The position numbers and the translations under genes were made by a program. Under the pieces are notes generated by a model. It was given only the letters and a program-made list of their open reading frames with translations, had not been told where the DNA came from and searched no databases. From Cenococcum geophilum 1.58 (lineage: Eukaryota > Ascomycota > Dothideomycetes > Gloniales > Gloniaceae), in contig KV748177.1 of assembly GCA_001692895.1 (NCBI GenBank), positions 5,246,130-5,310,129 on the forward strand: a stretch of DNA of 64,000 nt, written 5' to 3'. Of the stretch, positions 35,775 to 47,320 are shown piece after piece (position 1 is the first letter of the stretch; each line of letters starts with the position of its first letter).

Positions 35775-38700
35775 TTACCCCCCCCTCTAAAAAAGCCTGC
35801 TCTTAGGCTTTGTCGCTAAAAGTCTTAGTAAGAGAATCTAACTAATTAGATAACTTTAACCGCCGGTTAAAGTTCCTAGATATCTTAACACCTTATATAA
35901 CTAAGAAATTTCTAGGGCGTTTTTGTCCTTATATTCTTCTAGTAGCTTATTATCTTTATTATACTAGCACTCTATCTACTTATCTAGGTACTTTAGCGGT
36001 CTAGGTTTATTAGGGTAACAGCTATAGAACTCTTAAAGCTTATAGGGACTACCTATAAAGTTCTATATAGAGTACTAAGTGGGGTTTAGGTTATATCCTT
36101 TCCAACTAATACAATACTTTAATATTCCCTTTATAAGTTTATAGGCTAGCATTTCTTTAATTTCCTATTTATTATTACTATTAACTTAAATTAGCAGGGG
36201 AGGTTTATTCTTTTATCTAGGTAGTAAGTTATTTACAGCTTTCCGTAGCTTATCCGGTAAGAAAATAAAGTAAACTTTAATTAAGTCTAGGAGCTTAACC
36301 TTATACAAGTTGCCTACTTTATTAAGAATCTTATACGGTCCTACTATCTTATAGTCTAGCTTACGGCTAGGCCGTTCTATCTTTTAGTTCTTTATTATAA
36401 CCTAGACTATATCGCCTACTATTTTATTAATTTCTAGGCCTTTTCTAGGTTCGTATAGGCTACTTTTTAAGCTTCTTCTAAGCGCTTAGCGTACTGCTGG
36501 GCTTCCTTATAAGATAGTTTTTCGCGTATAGTCTAGGGCCCTTCTAATCTTTCCTAGTTAAAGCTTATATAGGGTAGGTAACCTATTTCTAGTTAAATAG
36601 GGGCAAATCTAGTAGAGTTATAGGGTAGGGTCGCTTGGGCGTAGTCTATTAAGGGTAATAGTTTAGCCTAGTTATCCTAGAAGTAGTTAATAAAAGGCTG
36701 GAGTCTCTAGTCTAAGTATTGATTTATAATCTCCGTTTAACTGTCTATCTAGGGGTAATATACTATAAAAAGCTTTAGCTTAATGCCTAAGATCCGGGTA
36801 AACTTATTCCAAAAGGCTGATATAAACTACGGCTTATAGTTGGATATAATAGTGTCTAGTGATCTGTAAATTCGGTAGACGTAGTAGATATACAGTTAGG
36901 CTACCTCTTTAGCATCGATATTTTTATAATAGGGAATTAAAAACAGGCGCTTACCGAAGCGGTTAACTAGGATTATAACTATATTATATCCGTTACGGTC
37001 TAGAGGTAGCTTATAAAAGTCTATAGAGATATATTACTAGGGGCGGTCGGGTATTAGGAGGGGTTTTAATAGTCCTAGGATCTTATCTTGTGGAATTATA
37101 GACCTATGGCAGTTATTACAGTTCCGTATATAGCGGTTAATATTTATAATTATTCCAGGCCAGTAGTAGCGGTCGCTAATAATCCTATAGGTCTTATTTT
37201 TTCTAGGGTGGGCCGTAGAGACCTAGGTATATGCTTCGGCAATAAGCCGAGTCTATAAGTTCTGTTTCTCTACTACCACTAGCTGTTTACGGTACTTAAG
37301 TAGTCCACTTTTAAGGGACTATAGGCTAGAAACGTTCTTTGCCTTTTTATAGTACTCCTATAGAGAAGGGGCCGTATAGTTTACCTATAGTAGTTTATTA
37401 ATAAGGTCTAGTTCTATAGAGTTAATAGGGCATATCTTAGCATCTAAAGAGTCTATATTTAGTTCTACCCGTATCTAGGAGTTAAGGTGCTCTGGTTATA
37501 GTAGCGCTTAGGTCTATAATAAGATCTTTACGGCTATCTAGTTATTTATGTCCTATTTACGCCTTATAAGAGCGTCTATACAGTTAGTTACGCCTAGCCT
37601 ATATATAATTAGGAAGTTAAACTAAGATAGGGTGTCTGCCTAGCGCGCCTATTGGGCTATAAGGGCCTTTATTATTATAAAATATTTTAAAGCCTTATAA
37701 TCGGAAACTACCTAAATAGACTTAGGGGTGCCTTCTAGTTAGGCTCGCCAGTGCTAAAAGCTAGAGATAATAGCTAGTATTTCTTTGTTGTAAATTGGGT
37801 AATTTAGCTTAGCATCTACTATAGTCTTTAAATAGTGAGCAATAGGGTACTATTCTCTATTTATCTGCTTTTGGGAGTAAACGCTAGCTATAATATTATC
37901 TAAGGCATTAGTTTCTAGCATTAAGGGCCGTTTTAGATTAAAGTGGGTAAGTAAGGAAGTAGAGACCAGTCGTTTCTTAAGCTTGTTAAAGGCCTGCCTA
38001 TATATAGTATTAAAGTAAAAGGGCCGGTCCTTGTAGGTAAGTAGGCTTAGTGGCTAGGTAATCCTACTGTAGTTCTTAATAAAGTGTTAGTAGAAGTTAT
38101 AGAACCCTAAAAATGACTATACCCCCTTTATAGTCCTTGGGGGTACCTATTAGTTAATTATAGCCGTCTTTTCTAGGTCTGCCTCGATCCTATTTATACT
38201 AATAATAAACCCTAGGTATTTTATACGCTTAACACTAAATTCTAACTTCTTAATATTAGCTTAAAGGCTAGCTTCCTAAAGCCGTTATAGGACTTTATAG
38301 ATATGCTCTTTATATTCTAGTTCGTTTTTAGAGTAGATTATAATATTATCTAGGTATACTATATAGAANTNNTTAAGGTAGTTAAATAGTANGTCATTTA
38401 TATANNNTTGGTATNTNGCCNGTCCGTTAGTTAGTCTAAAAGGCAGTACTTTATATTTATACGTTCCGTAATANGTNTAAAATNTAGTAAGGTNTTNTAA
38501 TTTAGGGTCTATNNTAATTNNGTAAAAAGCCTAGCGGATATTAAGCTTTGTAAAGATCTTAGCTCTACTTATTCGGGCTAAAGTCTTATTAAGTAAAGGC
38601 AGTAGGTAGCGGTCTTTAAGGGTTAAATTATTAAGCTTATAGTAGTTAATATAGAAACAAAGTCCTCTATTTAGCTTTTTGGTAAAGAGAATAGATAAGT

Positions 38701-41269
38701 TAAAAGGGGCTTAACTAGGCTCAATAAAGCCCTTATCTAGGTTATTAATAAGATACTACTTTATAGCCTATAATTTAGTAGTAGATTGCTATTAGAGGGG
38801 GCTATAGCTAAGGGTAACTACCTTATCCGGCTTAATTTTAATTTTATAGTTGTATGGTCGGTAAGGCGGGAGTATATTAGATGCTACTTTAGAGAAAGTA
38901 TCTTTAAATTTCTGGTATTAACGGGGCAGTTTTTATTCTACTAGCTCCTTATCTATAAGCTCGCCTTTCTCTTAGGCTAGGGCTTCTTTTTCTTTAATTA
39001 TTTAATTAATTTCGTATAAGCTAGTTATAAAGGTAATAGTATTAGGCTAAACTAGGTTTTAGTAGAATCCTATAGCGCCAATATAATAGATATTAACTGG
39101 TAGGAGGTCTATAGGTTTCTTTATAGATATTTATTAGGCCGTATTTTATAATATAGGGTTTATAATCTTTCTTAGCTTACGTTTTATTTTCCGTAAGTTG
39201 TCCTTTTAGTTTATTAGTTTAGTATATTATCTAATATCCCTAGCCTTTCTTCGTGGCTACGTAGGGCCTAAGTTCTCTATTAGGGACTTAGCTAGGCTAC
39301 TACTAACTTCCTAAGTCTTTGGTGTGGGTGGTATAATATAGGTAGTTTAGGGGCGGCGTAGTATATAGATCCGTTGCGGATTAAGCTATATATCCTTCTT
39401 AAAAGCCTAGTCCCTACGCGTTACATCGGCTTAATAAACGGTGTTTATCTGCGGCCGTATAAGGTTTTCCATTATAATACTAATCTCTTTTATAAAGGAA
39501 GGCGTTAAGGGTATAGTTTTAGGCTAGATAAGCTACCTATTCTGTATATTAAGCTATAAGCCTAAATAGGCTAGCTATTTTCTCCTTAAGATTATATTAT
39601 GGCTTTTAAGGTCCGTAATAAGGAAGGGGATATTATACTACCTTCGTCCGTTAACGCGGAGGTAGACTTATAAGATAGTTATAATAGGTAGTCCTATCTA
39701 TTCATTATAACCGCGAATAGGGACTAGTTTAGGCAGTTCTTTAAGGGGTGCATTTAAAAAGTTAGCCAGTTTTATAGCGCACTTTATATTAATTAAGGTA
39801 AAGGTATTTACTCCTAAGTCAGCTAAAGTAGAGGTTAAAACTTAATATCTATTACGAAATAAAGTATAAGGGATAGTGTAGCTTCTTCTACTAACTAGCC
39901 GACCTAAATTAATATATAATATATTAATCCCTTTTAACCCTAGAGAGGAGTCTTCCTCTAAGGTTCCTCTTTTTTTAGCTCTATGCTGTTCTCCTAAATT
40001 AATAGGACCTCGTTTATCTTTGCCTTTATTAGGTAGTTCCTTATAGGGTAGCCTATTTAACTATATAAGAAGCAAGCTCCTTAATCGCTAAGGGCCTATA
40101 TATAGGGGTCACTATATATAGGCCGGGTATATACTAGGCCCGTAGTAGGGGTAGCTATATAGCTAGCTACCGGGTTAACTATAGGAGTTGCCAATTATAC
40201 TAGGGCACTATGGGCCGTATTTATAGTACTTACGGCCTAGTTTATAAGGTTTCTAGTTTTTAGCTAGTTGGCACGTGCCTTAATTTAATAAAGGCCTTAA
40301 TTAATAGCTAGGCAATAGTCTATAAGTTCCTTTAACGTCTATACCGTAGTATAAGCTAGTAATACGGCCTACTATAGGTCTAGGGTAAGCTTGTTAAAGA
40401 GGTCTAGTAGTAAGTCTTCCTAGGGGATCTAGGCCTATCCGGCTAGGTATAGAAAGCGGGTTTAGAAGGCCAAAAAGGTCTCCATTATTTTTATATTTAG
40501 GCTTTTATAGCTAAGGTGGGCGTTTTATACTTTAAAAGGGTCTTTATAAATAAAAGATAAGTATTTAATTATTTCTTCTTTAGAGATAAAGGGGTCTACT
40601 AAGTCTTTAGTATATTGCGGGCGTAAATATATCTAGGCATCTCCGCTAGTACGGCCAAAAACATAGGCTATTCTAGCTTAGGCGCTAGGGAAGTAGTCTA
40701 TATTAACTTTAAGCTTATCCTGTAATTAAAGCTTTTAATTATTAAATATAGGGTTAGTTCCGTCTATAAGTAGTAGGGGATCTACGACCTTTACTAACCA
40801 CTTTAGTGCTATATAGGCCTTAGTAGATCTACTAAGGCGCTAGGATAAGGCCTAAAGGACGATAGCAAGTCTTTAGTTATCTAATAATAACTTATTATTA
40901 GATATAGGGGTATCTCTAGCTTTAAGCAGCTCTTATAGTTGTTTAATTTTAGTATTAGCAGCTATAAGCTCCGCCTAGGGGGTTAAAACGTTAATTGTTT
41001 CTTTATTTAAAGTATTTAAGGGTCCTATAGCTGCTTTACCTACTACTATAGTTTATAGCATAGTAGTAGGGGTATTAGGTAATTCTAGGTAATTTCTTTA
41101 GGGGTTCTAGTCTGTGCGTATCTTATAGGTCCTTTCCTTAGGGTTTTATTCTTTTCTTTTAGGTCCTGTCCTTATAGTCTTAGTAATATCCTTAGGGTCC
41201 TATTCTATATTCTTATAGATATATTTAAGTTCCTTCTTAAGAAGAAAGAGTAGAGTAAGCTTTAGATAA

Positions 41270-41496
41270 TATTAGCGACTTAGTTAATTAAGATATAAGT
41301 ACAGCAAAAGGGTCGCGTAAGCCTATATAATTGGATTGTCTATAAACAAGAATTTAAAGCTAGGGAAAGGAAAGGAGAAGAAGAGTAGCGCCGTTCGGTG
41401 TTTTATAAGATCTTCGCGTTACGTGATCGCAATATGCGGCAACCTGTGGCAATCTGTGGCAACTTGCCGGTGCGAAGTTCTGCCAGTGCCGTAACA
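41270..41496 (-). repeat. Gypsy-2 LTR (high-coordinate copy)
   Basis: 227 bp. It keeps more G/C in the GGCAACCTGTGGCAATCTG stretch than its partner. CCTTA follows directly, matching the left flank. Confidence 0.87.
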
Positions 41497-41631
41497 CCTT
41501 ATACACTTAGCCCGGACGCACTTACGTCTCCTTTCCTTCCTTATCTTATGTTTTACAGTCTAGTCTAGCCTTATTCCTAATAAAGCCTAAGGGTAGGCTT
41601 TTTTTTTAAAAGGGAGGGTAATATAACGGCG
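41497..41631 (+). other. Fragment of an older LTR element (right piece)
   Basis: This is the continuation of 35312-35547 beyond Gypsy-2. It ends in a purine-rich run (AAAAGGGAGGG, about 41618-41628) that looks like the polypurine tract of the LTR starting at 41632. Confidence 0.45.
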
Positions 41632-41834
41632 CTAGGGCATATTACCTACCAAATTCCGTCATATTCTACTACACTCTACGATTGGCTTGCCTACTACTAG
41701 CGCCTTGGCGGTTACCTCTATAAATTTGTTTATATTAGTCTTGGTGACCCCTTTTCCTTCTCCTTAGCTTAGTATCTTCGTAATACAGCATTCGTTCAAG
41801 CTTCGGGTCAGAGGCATTTGTTCGAGCCGTAATA
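41632..41834 (+). repeat. Probable 3' LTR of an older LTR element
   Basis: It begins TATAACGG and ends CCGTAATA, consistent with decayed TGTAACGG...CCGTAACA ends, and directly follows a polypurine-like tract. It contains GATTGGCTTGCCTACTACTAGCGCCTTGGCGG-type sequence (41682-41713) shared with the module in the three Copia elements. No partner LTR is found in the window, so the boundaries are inferred. Confidence 0.5.
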
Positions 41835-42000
41835 CCTTTCAAGCCGAATATATATAAATTTAGCGATAATAAAGTTTAATAATTAGGAAGACGTTAAGGA
41901 TTACAATATATTATATATTATATAAGCTTATATTATACGGCATATAGAATATAGTATATCGGTGTAATATTCCAACTACACGGTGTATTTACACCCTTAC
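41835..42000. other. AT-rich junction between the transposon block and the host island
   Basis: TA-rich sequence with no gene. Composition changes to host-like at about 41990-42000. Confidence 0.6.
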
Positions 42001-42189
42001 TCAGATCCTTGGTGGAGAATTTGTTGGTGACAAGGAGCAGTATGTCCGCACGTGCGCGTAGTGCACGTACCAACGGTCCACCAGGGTCTGGTTTGAGTAA
42101 TCGCTTTTTGCCCTGCACGTGACATTGACAAGCTCCTCGCTCGAAAGAGAATAGCCAGACTCTGCCAAGACAAAATCCGCTACTTCCAT
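42001..42189 (-). CDS. Possible small protein or gene fragment, SANT/Myb-like spacing
   Basis: A 62-codon open frame of host-like composition starts at an ATG (42189-42187) and ends at a TGA beside the transposon junction. It reads MEVADFVLAESGYSLSSEEL, then VNVTCRAKSDYSN and DRWYVHYAHVRTYC. A Trp codon lies just before the ATG in the same frame. The spacing W..VA.FV......S.E....C/R......DRW loosely recalls a SANT/Myb repeat. The 5' side has an AG-type acceptor (AATAGACAG) about 6 bp before the ATG, so it may be a terminal exon of a gene whose rest is lost. It is divergent from the transcription factor and could also be promoter DNA with a chance open frame. Confidence 0.22.
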   Translation of the reverse strand: MEVADFVLAESGYSLSSEELVNVTCRAKSDYSNQTLVDRWYVHYAHVRTYCSLSPTNSPPRI

Positions 42190-42403
42190 CCATCCTGTCT
42201 ATTTAATATAATCCCGTACATGAGAAGAATGGTTTTCAATTCTTAGCTTCTTGGAGCAATACTATGCTCACGTAATTTGCCTCCATTGGCTTACACAACC
42301 GCGCCTTAGTCATGGACTGTCAAGTCCGAAAGTCCGATCTCCTGTCTCCGCTGGGCCATGTCCGAAGGCATATCAACCTTCATCGTCTCCGCGCTTTGTC
42401 TCC
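42190..42403 (+). promoter_or_regulatory. 5' flank of the Zn2Cys6 transcription factor
   Basis: The frame of the factor stays open upstream to about 42251 but has no in-frame ATG before 42404, so this is read as leader and promoter. The start context is CTCCATGG. No specific operator is recognised. Confidence 0.4.
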
Positions 42404-44950
42404 ATGGCCGCAGCCCCCGCACTCGCCATCTTTCCCCCTAGCTGCCCAGAAATGTCTATCCAGAGCTCGGCTTCGCGCTCACCTTCGCCTGATGCCTCTC
42501 CGGGAAAGCGGACAGCAAAGAGGCGGAAGGTTCTCTCTTGCTATGCCTGCCGGAGCAGGAAGATGAAGTGTGACCGCGTTTTTCCAGTATGCGGTCGGTG
42601 TGCAAGGACTGGCAGAGCCAATTCTTGTGCCTATGACCCGAGGCTGTTGGAACCCCAAAATGGCAATGCCCCTCCGGACTTAACTGGCGAGCCTGATGCT
42701 GTGCAGCGTAGCCAACATATCCACCCCACACTCGAGCCACGGGTGCTGCCAGTGCCAGGAATCAAGCCCCCTGATACTGTCATGTGGAAACTCAAAGTGC
42801 AAGAGCAGAGGATCGAGATGTTGGAAAAGCAAATATCTATTTTAGAGGGCGCTAAGAATGCGAGCCATCCTCCCACGTCGTCTCCTCTTGAACACCAGGA
42901 ACCCAGAAGAGGTGTCTCGGCTCGCACTGAGGCTATGCTGTTTAGAGGCAAAAGCTTTAAGACCCAGTTCTACGGTCCTACTAGCCCTTTAAGTCTCTTA
43001 TCGCATGTATGTACGCTGCCATTTTGCGTTTGCGTTGTTATTAATTCTCCCAGTTTCCCGAGCTCCATAAATTTACTAAAGAAGCTATGTCCACGGATTC
43101 TTCATGGGCACGTATCGAGGCGGACTTCCAGACATTTCGAGGCCGACGAAAGGCTGCCAAAGTAAAGGCCCAAAGTGCCCACTACACTGACACTGAAATC
43201 GCCGCCCTGCTTCCAGAAAAGAATACGGTGGACGAGTTGGTGTCTGTCTATTTCCAGAACTTTGAAACTACATACCGCATCTTACATCGGCCTTCCTTCT
43301 GGAAAGACTACCAAATATTCTGGGAGGACCCTCAGCAACGCTCACCGAGTATGGTAGTAATCATTCTTCTCGTCCTAGCTACTGTCCGGTGTCTTTCTAC
43401 TACAGAGGAAACAAGCTTCATCGGCGACAGCTCCTCCGGACGTGAAGAAGCGACAGCATGGATTGAAGCTTGTGAAGCTTGGCTCCATCGTCACAGCCGG
43501 AAGCACCTTACTCTTGCATTCTTCCAAATCCAATGCCTCTCTGTACTGGCGAAGCAAGTAAACTGTATCAAGATGAAACAAGACTGGGCCCATACCGGGG
43601 AATTAATAAGACTTGGAATAGCAAGTGGACTCCATCGAGACCCATCCTTGCTAAAAGTCGGCAAGACCTCTGAGTTCGACAAAGAGATGAGACGGAGGAT
43701 ATGGGCCACCATTGTCGAGATGGAACTGCAAGCCTCCATCGAAAGGGGTTTACCTTCATCGGCGTATGGGCTTGAGTTTGATTGTCCAGCCCCTGCGAAT
43801 ATTGATGATGAAGCTTTTTGTCTGGCCTTCCCATCCCCTGCTTCGTCTAAGCCTCTCGAGCAATACACTGCGGCATCGTATCTTCATGCAAGCCGAAGTA
43901 GTCTCCCCCTACGCATCTCTCTGGCTTCATTGCTCAACAACCGAAAAACCGGAATTTCCTACGAAGACATCCTCCATTATGATTCCAGAATTAACTCAAC
44001 ACTCCAATCTCTTCCGCGGTGGTCCGACCAGGCCTGCACAACTCCCAGCATTCTCTTAGACCTCCAGCTCCGCCAGTTTCTAGTTATTCTTCACACCCCT
44101 TATGCTACACTCGCCACATCTAACTCACGTTATGTCTATTCCGCTGTTTCCTGTCTCAGCGCTGCAAGCACTCTCGTCACACATCACTCCACTCTTGTAG
44201 GGTCGGGCAAAAACATGCTAAACATGCTGCGAAATGACGTCTTCCGCGCTGCTACATGTATTGTGCAGACTATCTACATAACATCCATACCTCAACATGC
44301 ACTCTCCGACAACTCTGCTGGGCCGCCAGATTACTCTGGCCCTAATAACCCTCTCAAATACCCACTCCCAGCGGCAACAACCCCTCTAGTTCTTCCCCCA
44401 CCATCACACATCAGCACTGATATCGGCATCGGCGACAACTTCATCCTCAGCTCCCTCCGATCTTCTGCCTCCTCTATCGTTGAGAAGGCTATCGAGATCT
44501 TCGAGCAGAAGATGATGCGTATTGGCACTGGTTACATGGAGTTCTGGCTCATGTCTGCTGCATATGGCATCATGCCCTCCTCTAACCCCCCTGCTGGCAC
44601 CGACGATCTGAAGTGCAGGGGTAAGAAGGCCATTGAAAAACTCACGAGAATTTGCTACAAGATTTTAGCCCTGCAGGAAAATGTGACGGCGGGAATTGAA
44701 TCACAACCTGTGGCCGGGAGAGTAGTTGCTCAGACAGGCGCGGCGTCAGACGTGGTGATGGAGGGGGAGTCGTTGGGGGTGGGGGTGGTGGGCTTAGATA
44801 ATGCGTCATCTGTAAGAACTCCTCTACATTATCAGTGTTATGCGCTAATGCGATAAGCAGGAGATCCCAGCACCTTTTGCCGATCTTGACGACATGTCTA
44901 GTTGGACATGGACAGACTTCTGGGCGTTTGATATGCTAGGTGAAACTTGA
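42404..44950 (+). CDS. Zn2Cys6 (zinc binuclear cluster) transcription factor
   Basis: Three exons, 42404-43006, 43054-44811 and 44861-44950, join in frame to give 816 residues. The introns (47 and 49 bp) have GTATGT and GTAAGA donors; the second has a GCTAATG branch site. Residues 46-75 hold the complete cluster C-x2-C-x6-C-x6-C-x2-C-x8-C (CYACRSRKMKCDRVFPVC, then GRC), preceded by a basic KRTAKRRK stretch. A heptad-rich helix near 128-150 (MWKLKVQEQRIEMLEKQISI) fits dimerisation. The fungal middle homology region follows, about residues 240-520, with VYFQNFETTYRILHRPSFW. The last exon supplies an acidic, aromatic tail (DDMSSWTWTDFWAFDML) like an activation segment. It would be a nuclear DNA-binding regulator with unknown targets. 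A later start at 42452 is possible. No damage is seen. Confidence 0.92.
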
Positions 44951-45137
44951 GGCCAGCAATCTTGCACGGGAGTGTTAGGATATGAAGCTATATGGAGGAT
45001 ATTGTAGAGATACATAGTGCTCCATCCCACGAAACAAACTTTTGGGTTCCCCTTTGCCTCTAGTTGGAGAACGTGATTATTGTAGTACACAACCCTTAAA
45101 ATTAGGCTCTGTTCATAAAAAGCCTGTGGAACTTTCT
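44951..45137. terminator. Convergent 3' region between two genes
   Basis: 187 bp separate the stops of two tail-to-tail genes. It must hold both polyadenylation regions, but no clear AATAAA signal stands out. Confidence 0.4.
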
Positions 45138-46362
45138 TCAGTCATCCCCTATATGGTTATTATACTCATCAACTAGATCCGAAGCTCCTTGAAGGTCTTC
45201 CCCAGTAAGCCAATCCTGCGCCTCCTCTTCTCCCACCCATTTGACGAGGTAATATCTCACTCCGTCAAGATCCTGGTGTTGTATGATGGCCTCTACTTCA
45301 TACTCGACTTCCAAATTCTCAGCATCTGAGGCCGGCGGATCTCCCGTGGTGTGTTTTATACGATCCTTTTCTTTAGTATTGTTTTTGTGGGAGTGTTCAA
45401 GCCGGTTATGGCTGGTCGCACGACTAAGGGAGGGTTCGGATGTGAAGGAGGAGGATTTGGACATTCGTAACCTCTTGGTTTGATGGTGGTCGGATTTTGG
45501 CGGTAATTCAATGGAAGCTGAAGATGCGGCCCTTCGGGGGTAATCGAGGAAGCCGCTTTCTGCGCGTAGCTGTTGCGCTGGGTTTGAAATTGATGTTGAA
45601 GAGGAAGTAGATTTGATGGCACGGACTTCCCTGCTGTGTTTCGAAGGTGACTTGAAAGGGAGTGCACTGGTGGTCATAAACGTTGACATTTTAATGCCTG
45701 ATGAGGGCAGAGACAGCTCGTCTTCGTCATCGCCAGTATCGGCTTCGCTGTCCGTCACACTGTTTAGACCTTGCTCCACTGAGCGATGTATATGGCTTGC
45801 TCCAGTATCTTCCGCAGATTCATTTTCCCCTTCATCATTGTCATGAGTCTGGATAGGTGGCTTGCGTGTAATAACTACCTGAACTATCGGCCTGATAGTT
45901 GCAGCTGGAGTCTTTAGTGGTCTCCTTCTCCCGATCGTTTTCTTCTCTGCCTTCTGCGCCTCGGTGCGAATTTTTTCCTCTTTCTCGCGCTTAAATTCGG
46001 CGTTCTCGAATCGTTCGAGCTCCAACGGGGATACGTATTCCAAGATGGCTGAGAGGTCGACTTCTTCTACAGTTACCCCTCTATCCTCCTCCACTTCGGT
46101 GCGATCTGAGTTTTTGGCAGCTGTACCCGATTCATATACGATACGAACACGGTAGATTGGCCTGCCCTGGAAGTTTTCGAAGCGGGACAGGATGGAGGTG
46201 CGAGCGCTAGGAATCGGCGAGTTAGACGATGGTGTGGGATTTATTGGAGCAATGTATGTCTTTGGAAGATATAGATATGCCTCTTGCGTATCTGTAGACT
46301 ATATCTATAAGCCAGTGACACGCAATGGGGGAAGGAAGTAATGCTACCTTGGCTGAAGTCAT
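45138..46362 (-). CDS. Chromodomain protein (C-terminal chromodomain)
   Basis: Exon 1 is tiny (46362-46348, MTSAK). A 49-bp intron (46347-46299) leads into exon 2 (46298-45138), for 391 residues. The C-terminus, about residues 336-391, is a chromodomain: YEVEAIIQHQDLDGVRYYLV, then KWVGEEEAQDWLTGEDL. The expected methyl-lysine cage aromatics are Tyr of YEVE, Trp of VKW and Trp of DWL. An N-terminal conserved-looking block, SRFENFQGRPIYRVRIVYE, lies near residues 43-61, followed by a long acidic and Ser-rich low-complexity middle. Chromodomains read methylated histone H3, so a nuclear chromatin role is likely; the precise protein is not recognised. Exon 1 and its intron are inferred. Upstream of the intron acceptor no longer exon fits. 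It appears intact. Confidence 0.85.
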
Positions 46363-46566
46363 GTTAGCGACGGTCGGACTGAAAGGCGAGGAACAAGAGG
46401 TATGAGGGGACGCCGATTAGTTAACAGGGAGGAGAGCAGTATTTGCACTTTGGAGGGAAACAAGATGATTGTAGCAGTCATATTGGCGTGAATCGTTGTG
46501 CGCTTACGCTGAGATTGCGGAGTGGTGCGGAGTGGCGGATGAGATGAGACTTCCAGGGCGGGTGGA
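46363..46566 (-). promoter_or_regulatory. 5' flank of the chromodomain gene
   Basis: About 200 bp of host-composition DNA lie between the chromodomain gene start and the MITE at 46576. Open frames on both strands overlap here and look like chance. The MITE therefore sits within the likely promoter region. Confidence 0.4.
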
Positions 46567-46575
46567 GGACCCAAC

Positions 46576-47311
46576 CGGGGTGCAGCTGAGCAGGGTCACG
46601 GAAAAGTTGAACAGGGTCACCGATGGGGGTCGGCGAAAGTTGAACGGGGTCACCGATGGAGCGCCGGGAAAAGGTCGGCGGGGCCACACTTTTAGCCATA
46701 CAGAACGCGCATCAGCAGCCACAATTTACCGTAGTGACTGATACATTGAATATGCAATGCATATGCTCAGCATATATATGCACCCTATGAAAATATTTAA
46801 ATGGCTTATTAGTGATATATTGGCGGCATCTACTTAGTATATGCTGAGCGTATACTAAGCATATGTTACGCATATACTTAGTATAAGCTTAGCATATACT
46901 AAGTAGATGCTATTAAATAGCCTATCTTATATAGAATACAAAGGCAATACTTTAAAAGATAGTATATAAGGGAGTAAAATCTTAAAAATAAAGATAAATT
47001 TAATATAGTGTGTAGACTTAGCATATACGTAGTATATGCTAAGTCTATACACTATATATACAGGGATATTTTAATAACTTAAATTATTAATTTTGTTATA
47101 GCATATGCCCCACATATGCCACGCATAACTTATAATTTTTATTTATTAAATACTTTAAATTCTATAAAATAAATAAAATTTTTTTATATATGCACTGCAT
47201 ATGCATAAAGCTCAGCAGGGTCAGAAGTTAAGCGTGGTCTGAAAGGTTCTGACCCCGTTCAACTTTGTGACCTTGCCGAGGTTTTCCGTGACCTTGCCGA
47301 GCTGTAAGCCC
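46576..47311. mobile_element. 736-bp non-autonomous Mutator-like MITE
   Basis: A 9-bp direct repeat GGACCCAAC (46567-46575 and 47312-47320) flanks inverted ends. The left end reads GGGGTGCAGCTGAGCAGG then GTCACGGAAAA. The reverse complement of the right end reads GGGCTTACAGCTCGGCAAGG then GTCACGGAAAA. Sub-terminal GTTGAAC(A/G)GGGTCAC units are repeated two to three times at each end in opposite orientation. The 9-bp duplication suggests a Mutator-like origin. The interior (46740-47205) is strongly AT-rich and made of inverted CTTAGTATATGC/GCATATACTAAG units. There is no coding capacity. The GC-rich ends look little decayed. Confidence 0.8.
46740..47205. repeat. AT-rich inverted-repeat array inside the MITE
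   Basis: Repeated CTTAGTATATGC and its complement GCATATACTAAG occur at least six times between 46829 and 47052, together with TGCATATGC motifs near 46755 and 47200. The units form many alternative hairpins. Confidence 0.7.
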
Positions 47312-47320
47312 GGACCCAAC

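Larger units (their letters stand above)
35548..41496 (-). mobile_element. Gypsy-2: Ty3/Gypsy LTR retrotransposon fossil
   Basis: 227-bp LTRs (35548-35774 and 41270-41496) are flanked by a perfect CCTTA duplication (35543-35547 and 41497-41501). Remnants read on the minus strand: integrase about 36400-37300, RNase H and reverse transcriptase about 37700-38900, and gag about 40000-41100. A pyrimidine run at 35777-35788, the complement of a polypurine tract, directly follows the low-coordinate LTR. The LTRs differ at about 16 positions, all transitions. Many ambiguous bases lie in the reverse transcriptase region (38369-38520), as if near-identical copies had been merged in assembly. It has many breaks. 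Confidence 0.87.

Noticed and set aside
41770-41834. Possible tRNA because of TTCGAGCC
   Set aside because: No cloverleaf with acceptor and anticodon stems can be built. The stretch fits the end of an LTR.
2427-41999. A centromere
   Set aside because: A 40-kb AT-rich nest could be centromeric or pericentromeric, but sequence alone does not show CENP-A occupancy, and such nests are common elsewhere in RIP genomes.
42312-44528. Several short open frames within the Zn2Cys6 factor gene
   Set aside because: All overlap the well-supported transcription factor exons in other frames or on the other strand.
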